From Mangifera indica (Eukaryota; Streptophyta; Magnoliopsida; Sapindales; Anacardiaceae), in the NCBI RefSeq assembly GCF_011075055.1, contig NC_058145.1, positions 16,985,894-17,049,893 on the forward strand: a stretch of DNA of 64,000 bases. The letters run 5' to 3'. Numbering within the stretch: position 1 is the stretch's first letter; every line of letters starts with the position of its first letter. The notes under the pieces are model-generated. The model worked only from the letters and a program-made list of their open reading frames with translations, had not been told where the DNA came from and did no database searches. The position numbers and the translations under genes were made by a program. Positions 11,471 to 24,200 of the stretch are shown piece by piece.

Positions 11471-13736
11471 GATGACCCAATTGTCCCCTCATCTAACCTT
11501 TCATCAACATATTTGTTTTTCAAGTATAAGTTTTTTCATTACTTTAAAATGTGAAGTTTTCTACTCACATTTTGATGAATTTGTGTAATAACATGACTAA
11601 TCGTTATATACAATTTAGGTGATCAATTACTTGTTGATTAGACATTTCTTTGATACAACTCTTGAGCTTTTCTCCAATGGCCAGAATGACAACACAACAA
11701 CAATGATGAAGAAGATGAAGATGAAGTGACAACCCACTTCTCAAAACCCACAAATGGAAATGAAGCATACATACAAAGGAAAGTTTGATATATTAGTGCA
11801 CACATCTTCATTACTATGCATTTGAGTATTTTGGCATGCTTTAACAATTATGTGAATAGGGAAGGTAGGTAAAATATGAAAATGGGTTGTGAATTAATGA
11901 GACAAGAGAGGACCTAATGATGCTTCAATCAAGCTTCGAAGAGGAATAACTGCTTATAACATAATACTCTATGTGTAAGATGTCATTTTAGACATATACT
12001 TTGTCATAATTTTTTTTTGGAGTTTTACAATCTAAGACACATTTTAATAATTTAAAGGTTCATATATTATTTAATTAATTTTTTGTCATCAGATTCAAAC
12101 AATATGAGATATTTATACATATTTAATATCTTTTATATACTCAGAAATTCCATTATATCGGTATTTATAGATGATTGACAGTGTTTTATCAATAGACAAA
12201 TTGTACCCCATCTTATTAATGTTCATATGAAGTTTACTAAATTATCCTTATTGCTATCTGCATTATTCGTTCCCCTTAATGGAACCTCAATTGACATGGC
12301 TGTCGGAAAATCCAATTATAGGATGCCATTTTCATGATCTAATAGGTTTTTCATAATGTTATAGTCTCACAGCTTTGGCAAGCTACCATTGTTGCATGTT
12401 GTGAAGACAAAAAAATGAAAAGACAAGCAATGCAGACAAATGAAGGATTAAAAGATTTGAACTTTGAGTAATTTGGGTGCAAAATTGTTCTTGTTTTAAT
12501 TTAGAGTGATAAAGATAATTATGTGAGAAAAGAGACAATTAAATCTAGCTTGTTCCCACTCTTTTCGGCCCTTAATCCATGGGCATTTTGTCATTTTACT
12601 CGATATTAAAATTCTCTGTTCAGCCAAAAGACTATTTCCCACCCTGAATGTGACAAATATCCCGTGTAATTATGTAATACAAAGAGAGAAGGAATGGCAG
12701 CTTTTGCTTTTAAAAGTTTTACTCTTTTTGAGTAGTGCTTGTGGAATGGCTGTCTGCTGCTGCTGCTGAGGCCCTCAAAAGGAAAGTCTTTAGATACAGA
12801 GAGTGTGTGACGGTTAGCTGATAGTGGGTTTGTGGAATCTATCAAGAAAAGCAGACCCATTTACAGCACAAAAGTGACTAAATATGGCCTTGTATTATTT
12901 TACCATTGCAAAGACAACAAAGACACTCATTGTGGCTCATAGGTGGGTGGGTGACCAAATCCACCACCTTCATCAATCTCGAGCTCACCTCGAGATTCTC
13001 ACATTCTCTATATATGATGTTACAAATAAGTAAAGAATTAAGCGAAATATGGTTTCTGGGAATTTTACTGTATAGCCAAGCTCAGGGAATGTTGAATTCT
13101 CTTCAATTGTTACAAGCTATGCCCTTTGCCTCGCGTCTTCTCATGCACTTCCTCTGCCCCATTTGTGGTTTCATCTTCTCATAATCCAAACACTAAATAC
13201 AAAACAATCATAGTAAAATATGTTTTCATTACTCTTCTCGAGGCAAATAAGATGACTCATCTCTCATATCTGCTTTTGAATCAAGAATCTTTAACTTTTT
13301 TGCATTTTCCACATCAACGACATTAAACTTTGCTTTAAAAAGAAAAAAAGTTACATAGATATTATATATTATATATGAAAATGCAAGGAAATGAATAATT
13401 GACACAGCAAGTGAGTCGTTTGCATTTGTTGTTTTAAGATTATGGGCATTACATATCCTTTTCTTTACAAGCGCCCGACTAAATGACAGGCATGCTAGTT
13501 CCCTTTACAGTACCAATAAAACTTGGTGTTTTTTTTCTTGAGTTCTGACACGGGATTTAGTGGGTGGGTTTCAGGCATAGAAAGCAGCAAGTGGGTTATT
13601 GTGATCTAAAGATTACGTTCAACAAACTTAGTTCAAAGTTCTTTTTTTTCCTAGTAATACTTATCAGTTTAGTTCACTTTTAAACAAGCTTTCTGCTTTT
13701 GCAACTGTGTCTCTGATTCTTTTGTAACTCTATTCA

Positions 13737-16650
13737 ATGGGGAGGATTAGAAGAGAAGTTGCTCTTTGTTTTGTGACATTCTTGTGGTTTTGGACTACTG
13801 TAAATGGAATGTTATCTGCTAAAGGTGTAAACTATGAAGGTAAAGAGTACAGGGTTTCCGTTCTTTTATTGATTTTTAAATCCTTTATTGGTTCTTCTAC
13901 AAGTTGTGCTTTTGTCGTTTGGCTTCTAAGAGTTGGAAGTGAAGATTTTTTCATCTGGGTGATTTGTTTCAGTTCAAGCTTTAATGGGTATAAAGAACTC
14001 TTTACATGATCCTCATGGTGTTCTTGATAATTGGGATGGGGATGCTGTTGATCCATGTAGCTGGACAATGGTTACTTGTTCTTCTGACAGTCTAGTCATT
14101 GGCCTGTAAGTCTTTGTTGAGCTTCCTTAAAATTTAAATCTCCTCTATTAACTTGATTAAATGAGAACGGACATATTTGAATTTGTTGAACTTGTTTTGC
14201 TGCAGAGGGATTCCAAGCCAGAACTTATCTGGTACTCTTTCTCCAAGCATTGGCAATCTGACAAATCTTCAAATTGTGTAAGTACTAAAGATAATTAGAC
14301 AATTTTCTGGAATTCTAATGGAACGCTTTATCTTGTTACTGGTTTAACATGTAGAGTGGTTTCATACTATATACAGGCTCTTACAAAACAACAACATAAC
14401 AGGACCAATTCCGGCAGAGATTGGTAGGCTATCAAAGCTTCACACACTTGATCTTTCGAACAATTTCTTCAATGGGGAAATTCCTTTCTCTCTAGGCAAC
14501 TTACGAAGTCTCCAGTACATGTAAGCATGGAGATCCGTGAATTGGAATGTGAAACGTTATAATTGTGTACCTTAACCATACAAGTATCTCCCTTCTGGGT
14601 CTAAATTTGACATTAATTTTGTGAATGCATATAGGAGGTTTAATAATAACAGTTTCTCTGGAGCACCTCCAATGTCATTGGCCAACATGACCCTGCTTAT
14701 CTTTCTGTAAGTATTCTGAACATTATTAATCAACCTATTGTGTTTCTTATTGGAATGGCCTTATTGACAAGGTTTCAATTTGCTTTGCATTTCAGTGACT
14801 TGTCCTTCAATAATCTAAGTGGCCCTGTTCCAAGATTTCCTGCCAAAACATTCAGGTAAATATCTCTTTCTTTCTCACATTCACTCAGGTGGAGCAATGT
14901 GTTACAAAAATTGCTTGTATACCTTTTGTTGTTGCAGCATCCTTGGAAACCCTCTGATCTGTGCAACTGGTTCTGAACCAGACTGCTATGGGACACAACT
15001 AATGCCGATGTCCATGAATGTGAATAGCTCAGAAAGTATGGATATTTGAATGCTTGGTCTGCTCAAAGTTAAATTCAGTTAACCATCTCCAATTGATCGA
15101 ATTTATATTTGTTGATCTTGAGTCATGACCTCAATTCCTTGACTTCTGCAGCCAATCTACCTTCTGGCGGACGCAGAAGTCACAAATTGTCCCTTGTATT
15201 TGGCTTGAGTGTGGGATTTGTCTCTGTTATCATTCTTGCATTTGGACTCTTTATGTGGTGGAGGCAAAGACACAATGAACAGATATTCTTAGATGTTAAG
15301 GGTAAGTGATGTTGATGTAATACTTGACTGATACTAGGTATTTAATGGCTGTTTGGTCACTTAAATTCATTCCATATTTATTTGAAATCTCAGAGCGGCA
15401 TCATGAGGAGGTTTCCTTTGGAAATTTAAGGAGGTTCCAATTCAGAGAACTTCAGATAGCAACACATAATTTCAGCAGCAAGAACATACTGGGGAAGGGA
15501 GGTTTTGGAAATGTGTACAAAGGGACTCTCCCAGATGGGACTGTTGTTGCAGTCAAGAGGCTTAAAGATGGAAATGCCATTCGAGGAGAGATCCAATTCC
15601 AGACTGAAGTTGAGATGATCAGCTTAGCAGTCCATCGGAACCTCCTTAGACTTCATGGATTTTGCATCACATCCTCAGAAAGGCTTCTAGTTTACCCATA
15701 CATGTCTAATGGCAGTGTTGCGTCTCGTCTCAAAGGTAAAACAGCTTGAAAAATTAGAACAATATATAACTGTCCTAGAATTCTATATCTAGGCTACTGA
15801 ACTGTCCTTCATTCTCTTTGTCAGGGAAACCAGTCTTGGATTGGGGCACCAGGAGGAGAATTGCCTTAGGAGCTGGTAGAGGACTATTATACCTCCATGA
15901 GCAATGTGACCCAAAAATAATTCATAGGGATGTAAAGGCTGCAAATATATTACTTGATGACTATTGTGAGGCAGTTGTAGGAGATTTTGGGTTGGCAAAG
16001 CTTTTAGATCACCAGGATTCTCATGTCACAACAGCCGTGAGGGGAACTGTGGGCCATATAGCTCCCGAATACCTTTCCACTGGCCAATCCTCTGAGAAAA
16101 CAGATGTTTTTGGATTTGGTATTCTTTTACTAGAATTAATAACTGGCCAAAGAGCTCTAGAATTTGGCAAGGCAGCTAACCAGAAAGGAGCCATTCTTGA
16201 TTGGGTGAGCAAAAACTTCTTTATACACTTGCTTCTTAAATCCTTAAGCTGCTCATATGATCAGCAATCTTTATATGATGTATTCTGGTCATACATATTC
16301 CTCTGAGTTACATTTGTTAATGGTTTTAGGTAAGGAAAATTCACCAGGAGAAGCAGCTTGAAATGCTTGTAGACAAGGACTTGAAAAACAACTACGACAG
16401 GATTGAGCTTGAAGAGATGGCTCAAGTAGCTCTATTGTGCACCCAATACCTTCCAGGGCACAGACCAAAAATGTCTGAAGTTGTTCGAATGCTCGAAGGC
16501 GATGGCCTTGCAGAGCGATGGGAAGCTTCTCAAAGAGCAGAAGCAACCAAATGCAAACCCCATGAATTTTCCTCGTCAGATCGATACTCTGATCTCACTG
16601 ATGATTCATCATTACTAGTGCAAGAAATGGAGCTCTCTGGCCCAAGGTGA
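13737..16650 (+). CDS. NIK1: NSP-interacting kinase 1-like LRR receptor kinase
   Basis: Eleven exons splice in frame: 13737-13839, 13973-14105, 14206-14277, 14377-14520, 14635-14706, 14796-14855, 14938-15035, 15152-15301, 15394-15735, 15825-16204 and 16330-16650, encoding 624 aa. LRR exons are the standard 72/144/72 bp. Order of parts: signal peptide (about 1-24), LRR cap with [10 protein letters not shown], about five LRRs, a transmembrane helix (about 236-260), then a kinase with [11 protein letters not shown], catalytic Lys about 332, [13 protein letters not shown] (about 425) and an activation loop containing [18 protein letters not shown]. It ends in MELSGPR. It is an RD kinase with all key residues present. 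NIK1 acts at the plasma membrane in antiviral and immune signalling that suppresses translation (family knowledge). Close to At5g16000 in sequence and position. Confidence 0.95.
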
Positions 16651-17689
16651 ATTTCTCAGAATCAAAACAATGAATTATGGTTAAGGCTACTGTGCAGAAG
16701 TCCCTGTCACGATTCAAAGTTTGCAATGTATTGTAGTGGTACATCAGAGCTCCAAACTGGCTTTGATTTTTTTTTTTTCCCCCCTGAATTGTACAGTTTT
16801 TAGTTTGAGAAAGTTATAGTTTTAGAATGATATCTTCATTTATTTGCTGTTCTTATTGAGTGAAAATTTTACAAGGATATGTCCCTTTAAATTTTGAGCT
16901 TGTAATGTAATGCTCTAGACTTGATTTTTCATAGTTCTGAATCAATTAATGCTTCACACTTGCTTCAGTTTCTCGGCAAAGCCAAACAAATTTGCGCGAA
17001 CAAACATCAATCAATTTCTCAGAAACAACAGTCTCCATAGAACTTCAAGCAAGCGAATGTCATTTAGCTTTCCAATGTTTGAATCGGCTTAAATCATGTT
17101 CACAGTTAAGTTGTTTTAAGTAAAGTTTAAACTTCAATTCATCAATTTTGAATCAACTATTTTAAATTAAATTGTTTTCAAACTCAGTTAAAATAGAATC
17201 TAACCTTACATTAAATCAAAGATTTATAACCCCTAGAAAATGAGGGCCAGAAAATACTGTTTTGGGGTGAAGTGGTCTGATAAAACCCCATTGGGCTACA
17301 AGTCAATCCAATCAAATCCCCTGGGTCGAAATTTAGGTTTTAACTGTAAACTTATTCTACTTATTTGATGGGCTGTGATTCTTCTCATCACACGGGTCTT
17401 CGTTGAAATCTCTACTTAGTAGCATGAAAGACGAATATATAAAAATTGTTTCATAGTTTTTCCAGAAGGGTTTGTGATTCAGCAAAAAGTGTAGGACTAT
17501 CTCACGCATTTTCTTCAATCATTGGATAATGTTACCGCTAGTTTGAAACGAGCTTTAATTTGAATTTACATCGATTAATTCAAATTTAAATTTGTTTAAA
17601 TTAGTTAAAAATATTATTAAAAATTTATCAATAAAATAAATAATATTATTAATAAAATAAATAATAATATTAATAGAATATACAATATC

Positions 17690-17825
17690 ATCCAAAGATA
17701 TTTATTAAGATCTCAAATATAAGATATGAGATTTAGATTCTATATTGAAAAGTATAAATAACTAGTGTAAGATTTATACGATTTTGAACTCTCTTATCTC
17801 AATAATTAACTTTTGAGATATAATT
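17690..17825 (-). repeat. Dispersed repeat, inverted relative of 10440-10560
   Basis: In reverse complement this stretch aligns by eye with 10440-10560, including 'gagagttcaaaatcgtataaatctta' and 'tttcaatatagaatctaa'. Divergence is moderate. No terminal repeats or target duplication could be fixed. Confidence 0.5.
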
Positions 17826-18230
17826 TTCTTAAGATTCGTATTAATATTCAATTTGAATTCAACTAAATTTGAACCAAATAACAATAAAAGTGAAAGTAAC
17901 TCAGCTCAACTGTAGACATAGATGAGGTTTAATTGATTAGAGCCACATATTTGCAAGAATTGATGGCTCCAAAGTAGAAGTGACCACCATGCATTTTGAG
18001 TGAAGAACCTGACAAATCAATACAAACTCAAACCTTATCCTCTTCTCCCCAGTGCAGTGTTGTCACATTTTTTACAATTACATATTGTTATCTAGTTCAA
18101 ATTACCTTTCAGTCCGAATTTGTAGGTATAATATTATTTATTACGGATATAACATTTGCAAAGATGACTGGTGACCGTGATTAGTGAATAAACATTATGT
18201 TAATCCACATATATTTAAGTTTTGAGTAAA

Positions 18231-18250
18231 TTAGATTAGATTAGATTAGA
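18231..18250 (+). repeat. (TTAGA)4 microsatellite
   Basis: Four perfect TTAGA units in an AT-rich spacer. This is not the plant telomere repeat (TTTAGGG). Confidence 0.85.
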
Positions 18251-19673
18251 TCCAATCTTAATTTTAAGGTTAATAAATAATTTTTAAAAAAATTTAAGTG
18301 AAATAAAATATTAAATTGCAATAAATATAATATAATAAAATAATTTATTTTAAAATATATATCCAAACCAACATATATTATATTGTTACTATTATAGTGG
18401 CTGGGGCTGGGCCACTGCCAACTTGTGGAGGAGGTGCATCCTCATCTAGTCAATTCATACGTGGTGACGTTTCATTGGTTAATAAAATTTCATATTAATT
18501 TGTGGCACTCGCTTCTTCTCCGATTCCAACCAAACTCTTTTTCCATAATTCCATTTAAAACCTATTTCTCATATTTATAAATAGTCCTTTGAATAAATAA
18601 ATTATTTATTTATCTAATTATTTATGCATCAAATATTATTATCTAAAATAAATAAATAAGTGTTCTCCATTAAGCTTATTTAAAGGCCAAAAATTTTATT
18701 TAATTGTTTAAATAGGAATAGATTTGATTTAAAATAAATTTGAATAACATTTAATTTAAGATTTGTATGTATCTAAACGAATTAATTTAAAATCGATGAC
18801 TTGAATAATAGAAACAATCAATCTTACAATTTAGTTTATTAAAATTATAATTTAAATACTCAACTTCTTATTTCAAATAAGATACATAAATACTAATTCG
18901 AGTCATATATTATAATAATCTCTCACACATATTTAACCTTCTCGTCACGTGTTACACAATTAGTTTAAAATATAAATCTTAGAATTAATTTTATAATTAC
19001 TACATTATATAAATTAATCGTATAATATAGATATTTTAAACTTATTTCTCGCATTTATGTTTGAATATCTACCGCTTTGTCATTTATGCTCACCTTGACG
19101 GCAAAAATAATTTCTCAAACACTAATAAGTGTTTAATTTGGATAATATTTTATTATCAAAATTTAAAAATTATTTTAAAAATATATTACTTTAAAAATGA
19201 TTATATTTGATAAATATAAATAATTATTATATTTAATTAAAGATAACAAAAGAATACTAATAAATTATTTTATTTAAATATAATTAGGTATAATTATTCT
19301 ATAATATTTTTTATATAACTTATTATATTAATTAAAAATATGATTATTTTTATTTTTAAAAATTAATAAATAAAAATATAATTATAATAAAATTAAAATT
19401 CTTTTAATAAAATGATAATCAAATTATTATTTACATTCACTATTATATTAATATTATTAATAAAAAATATTATAATTTTTTATAATTATTAAATTAAATA
19501 AAATAATATAAATAATAAAAAATAAATCCATCTTAGAAACTGAGCGGCCTAAAAACGATTCCAAAAGCCATTGCTGTAGGTCCCACAAACTTTCTGACTC
19601 AACCTGGTCCCACCTTGGAGCTCAGCCAACCACAAGATAACGCAGCACCTTTTCACCACCACTAAATTCCCCC

Positions 19674-19679
19674 CACGTG
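19674..19679 (+). promoter_or_regulatory. G-box CACGTG upstream of CONSTANS-like
   Basis: A perfect palindromic G-box lies 106 bp before the chosen start codon. G-boxes are bound by bHLH (PIF) and bZIP (HY5) factors and are common in light-regulated genes, which suits a B-box gene. It may lie in the 5'UTR, since the transcription start is not defined. Confidence 0.4.
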
Positions 19680-19784
19680 GACGACTTCAGATTCTCTCCC
19701 TCCCCCTCACACAGTTACAAGCCATCCCGCCCCCTCACTCCCCCTCACTCTTCAAACTCCACACTGACAAGCCAAATAGAACTG

Positions 19785-21297
19785 ATGAAACAAGAGAGTC
19801 AAAACGACGGCGGCGGGAACAGCTGGGCACGTGTGTGCGACACGTGCAGGGCGGCGGCATGCACTGTGTACTGCAAGGCCGACATGGCGTATTTGTGTGC
19901 GGGCTGCGACGCACGTGTCCATGCGGCGAACCGCGTGGCGTCGAGGCACGAGCGTGTGTTCGTATGCGAGGCATGCGAGCAAGCCCCGGCTGAGTTTCTA
20001 TGCAAGGCAGATGCGGCGTCGCTTTGCAGTGCGTGTGATGCTGATATCCACTCAGCCAACCCGCTGGCGCGCCGCCACCTGCGTGTTCCGATTCTGGCCA
20101 TCTCGAGCTCCCCATACAGGGCTCGGGCGAATGGACCCGGTGAAGAAGATCCTTTTTTTGAGGCGGAGGGAGATGAAGATGAGGATGAGGAAGAGGCGGC
20201 TTCGTGGTTGCTGTTAAATAATCCTGCAACTGCTAGAAATGGTGGTAACAACAACAGTAACAGCAATGGGTTCTTGTTTGGTGGGGAGGTGGATGAGTAT
20301 TTGGATCTTGTGGACTACAATGGCAAAACTCAGTATGTTGATCAGTATAATACTGATAATAAGGAGCAACAACAACAACAATATGGCTTTCCTTACAAGG
20401 GTTATGTGGGGGATGGTGTTGTTCCTCATGTTCAATGTGAAGTCAAGGATCAGCAGCAACATCTGATTAATAATTTTCAGCTGGGTTTGGATTATGAATC
20501 TTCAAAAGCTGCCTACAGTTACAATGGTTCAATTAGTCAAAGTGTAAGATTTTCTTTGTCCAAATGGGATTTGCCTCTGAATTCTTAATTTTTGATTTTG
20601 TTGCCTCAGAATTTGCTCAAGCTAGTGTTATACTTCTTCACCATACACTTTCTGCACTTTACTAGCAAAGCCAACTTTTTGCCCTTTCCTTCCCCCTTTT
20701 CTCTTTAAAGGGTGGAATCTGTTGGCAAATTGTTCAACTCTTTTTGTTTCACTTTCACTTTTGGTCCATGTCATGTATATCTGATTCAATCCATTTATTC
20801 CACTGACTTGTATTTCCCCAAGATATTGCAGCTTCAAATGAATCTAATTGGAAAGGAAGCTCTTAATTAAGTTCATGGCTCTTATGTTTAGTTTCAGAGA
20901 AGACAGCACTGATTATGTTTTGTGTGATTATGTGATTTAGGTCTCAATTTCATCCACAGATATTGGTGTGGTACCAGACTCAACAAGTGAAATATCCATC
21001 TCTCATTCAAGGCCTCCAAAAGGGACTATTGATCTCTTCTCAGGGCATCCAATTCAAATGCCCCCCCAACTGAGTCCAGTAGACAGGGAGGCCAGGGTGC
21101 TTAGATATAGGGAGAAAAAGAAGACAAGGAAGTTTGAGAAGACAATCAGGTATGCCTCAAGGAAGGCCTATGCTGAAACTAGACCCCGAATCAAGGGCCG
21201 ATTTGCCAAGAGGACAGATGTTGAAGTTGAAGTGGACCAGATGTTCTCCACAACATTAATGACAGAAACTGGATATGGCATTGTTCCTTCATTCTAA
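19785..21297 (+). CDS. COL2: CONSTANS-like zinc finger protein (group I, COL1/COL2 type)
   Basis: Two exons, 19785-20541 and 20960-21297, encode 364 aa. Two B-boxes near the N-terminus: [13 protein letters not shown] to RHERV (about 17-58) and [13 protein letters not shown] to RHLRV (about 60-101), with all zinc-ligand Cys/His positions filled. The middle is acidic, then Asn/Gln-rich. Exon 2 carries [22 protein letters not shown], and a complete CCT domain ([20 protein letters not shown] to GRFAKRTD) followed by GYGIVPSF. The intron sits just before VVPDS as in CO/COL1/COL2. The start is the ATG of MKQESQN, which aligns with the usual COL start. The frame stays open upstream to 19641 but has no ATG. 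Members regulate flowering time and light responses in the nucleus. Which member is orthologous (CO, COL1 or COL2) needs a tree; 6PGD and GAUT neighbours favour COL2. Confidence 0.93.
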
Positions 21298-22782
21298 ATC
21301 CAGATCATGAGAGCTATTGGAAATTGCTACTATAGTTGTACCACTGATATATTGTAGGTCTTTTAGTCTAATTGCTATCAAGTAATGAGATATGTGTTCT
21401 ATAGTTTTAATAGCTTTGTTAAACATGTCTTATAGTCTTTTTTATCCTTGCCACCATGCAACTACATTCTTGTAAAAATGCAAGTATATTTATAGTTTTG
21501 GAATTACAGATTTCGACTTGCAATATCTTCTATTTTTCATTTCTGAAACTTCTTGTGTTGAATGGAAAAGGAATCAAGCAATCAAAAGATGTAACCATAA
21601 GAAGTGAATGGTCTATATGTAGTGAATTTGAAGAAAAAGACTATATGACCATATTTTTACCTTTTGGGAGAGACAAAAGAATGAAATTGCAGCCACAAGG
21701 CCAAAGAATGATAAGGGGACCCATTGTTAGACAGTATCCATAGATCAGAAAGCTCAATATTTGCTAATTCTATAGCATTAAGTTGTTCTTTGTTAAAACA
21801 AAGCTTTTACCTTTGTCATTTCTTGACAAGTATCTTGCTGACGATTCCTTCTGCACTACACACCAGAAGGATGATGTCCAAATCTGCTAAAGAGAAAGGG
21901 AATATGAGCAACATTTTTTCATGATTTCATGGATGAAATTTTACAATAAAAATGATAGCATCAGATTCTAAAAGTGAAAAGAGTAATAATTCCCAATAAT
22001 AGCATATGCCGATAAAAAGTATCAGTGCAAACTGACTCTAATAAAACACACCAGTGACAGAGTGAAAGCCATGGATTAACAGTCGTTAAGGAACCCTTAA
22101 TTGTATGTTACAGCAAGAGCAAAGTGAAAAGGCAAGGCTAAAGTGCAGAGCAAATTGAAGGTATGAATGTGGGAATCATGAGGATAAGGGATATTCTAAT
22201 TCTCTGAACGTCAAGATGAGCTTTTTCGCTTTATAGTCGAGGTCCTAAGAGATCCCAATCTGCTTTACGTATCCAAATATGCAAGGCCATTTATCAGGCA
22301 TCAGTGGTTCTTGTCCACCAAGTAAGCTTTGAAGCTAAGATTCTTATATGCTGATCATCACCCTGCACCACTGATACATAAATGTATATGATTCAAATGA
22401 CAAAACATCAGATGTTGATGTACGCATTGCTCTCCATTTTTATATCTTCTTTAAAAGCTTTCTGCACTTTTCCACTTTTCCCAGTGAAATATTCACTTAG
22501 AAGATACAGTCACATGCAGCATTTGATACCCTTTCTTGTCTGCAGTGTAGTTTTTTTGTCACCTCAATCACCCTTCTACTCCTGGCTTCCTATTGTCAAT
22601 TTCATATGCACTGGAACACCTTAGATTCTTGCTTCAATCTGAAACATCAACTGTAACTTTTTAGATGATGATGAGGATAAAGTGTAAATGGCACAAGTGG
22701 GAAAGGTTTATTCAAGGTAGATCAGGCCCTTGAGCGAACAAAGTGCAGTAGCAGCCACAGAAAGTAGCAACAGTTATGGAAA

Positions 22783-22806
22783 TGTGTGTGTGTGTGTGTG
22801 TGTGTG
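22783..22806 (+). repeat. (TG)12 microsatellite
   Basis: Twelve perfect TG units, continuing imperfectly as TATG. Likely length-polymorphic. Confidence 0.9.
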
Positions 22807-24059
22807 TATGTAGATACTACTTTAATTGCCTTTTGCAGAAGCAAACAACGAATCCTTGGGCCCTGAAAATATCAGTTTCTGCAATCTCATACGCTCAGAA
22901 GCATCACTTTTTCTCTTCACTCGTTTCATAGAAAAGATTCTTACCTACTTCATTTCATGGAATCGTCCAAACTGGGGAAAAAAGTGCTCTTTTGATTAAG
23001 AGATTCCTTGAACAACAGCCTCTATTTCAGTTCATCAACCTGGCGCACTCGTTCCTCTACCTACCTTTCACATATTAATGATTTTCAGATATTCCATAAT
23101 TGAATAACTGCAATATGCATGCCAGCCTCTTCACTTCACCACCTCACTTCTGATTCCAAACATTAGGCTTGTTCTTCGTTGCTCCTGATTTTTGCCGAAT
23201 GCATTGACCGGTCTTTCTATAAGGACTGTTAATTGGCCAAGCAACCTCACTTTTTAGATTTCGGAGAGAGACCTAGAGATTATTTTACTCTTCCATCAAA
23301 TGTCACTAAACCGTCCATTCAAATTATAGAACTCATGAACTATACTGGGTTAACTCATTGATCATATTAAGTCTATTGGTAAATTCTCAAACACAAAATT
23401 TCCAGCTATTTAGTCCATTTAAACTGTTAGTTTGACATAAGGCCCTCGACAATAATACTAGAGTAATATTACATGTATGAACAATTCTTATTAATTTATC
23501 AATTTAAATTGACATGAGAGCATGTGATTTTGTGGCAATAAGGTCATTGAAGAAAACATCAGAAAACACTGAAAAAGAATAAACCTCAGCACAAATGATA
23601 AAGAAAAAGAATTTTCAGAGCAAAAGAAAAGTTTTCCAAGAAAAAGAAAATTAATGAAAAAGATGAATTTATTAATGAACTTTCAATAACTTACTAGATT
23701 CATGGCAGCTTGATGCAGACTCGAGTTATCACAACTCAAATTCAACTCGTTTGAATTGAAGTCAAATACCGAGCTGAGACCAAGCTGGATCCAGCCTTTC
23801 CTGTAGCCAACCCCAGCTCATGACACTCGTAATATACATAATATTAAGGTTAGAAGTTTCAAATGGACTGAGCAAGCTGGATAAGGTGAGGCTGCTTATC
23901 TATAGAGCTGGGCTTAGACCGGTAAAATCTGACTGAAGTTTAAGTGAGCTGGACCTGGCCTTAGCAAAACTTGGGCTACCAACCGATTGCCTGGTGATGA
24001 TGTAAATACTCTAGTCAGCCATGCATTATGTTGTTGAAGTTGTCAAGCAGATTAATGTG

Positions 24060-24200
24060 AAAAGATTATGAAGAGCTTCCATCGGTTTGATAGAGGGTAC
24101 CCCGCCTGACTATGAAGAGCTTCGAGTCTATCGGGAGAGGATGTGGTGGTAACTCCCGCAACTTCGTCTAGAGCCGGGCGTCCGGCCGTGTAGGAAGACT
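24060..24200 (+). other. GC-rich island, possible gene relic
   Basis: This block is much richer in G+C than its surroundings. In one frame it reads GTPPDYEELRVYRERMWW, a stop, then LPQLRLEPGVRPC, so it may be a decayed coding exon. I do not recognise the family. A 13-bp direct repeat TATGAAGAGCTTC lies at 24067-24079 and 24111-24123. It could equally be part of a transposon. Confidence 0.25.

Larger units (their letters stand above)
9440..13736. other. Long spacer between PPR and NIK1, repeats only
   Basis: No gene could be supported over about 4.3 kb. Contents seen: the PPR 3'UTR (to about 9550); a dispersed repeat at about 10440-10560 with an inverted relative near 17690; a 16-nt T-tailed insertion with target duplication at 10838-10883; and an AT-rich repeat at about 11213-11470 related to 56590-56960. 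The last few hundred bases before 13737 are the NIK1 promoter. Short open frames here look random. Confidence 0.55.
16651..19784. other. Spacer between NIK1 and CONSTANS-like, very AT-rich
   Basis: No gene seen. Positions 16651-16950 are the NIK1 3'UTR with a T-run. 17690-17825 is a dispersed repeat, 18231-18250 a TTAGA microsatellite, and 18550-19530 extremely AT-rich low-complexity sequence. From about 19540 composition shifts sharply to GC-richer sequence that forms the promoter and leader of the CONSTANS-like gene. Confidence 0.55.

Noticed and set aside
19735..20229. A 164-aa open frame antisense to the CONSTANS-like exon
   Set aside because: It mirrors the GC-rich B-box coding region, has no recognisable domain, and a well-supported gene covers the other strand.
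22285..22375. A C/D snoRNA candidate on the minus strand (TGATGA then CTGA about 65 nt later)
   Set aside because: No terminal stem pairs and no guide could be justified; such boxes occur by chance.
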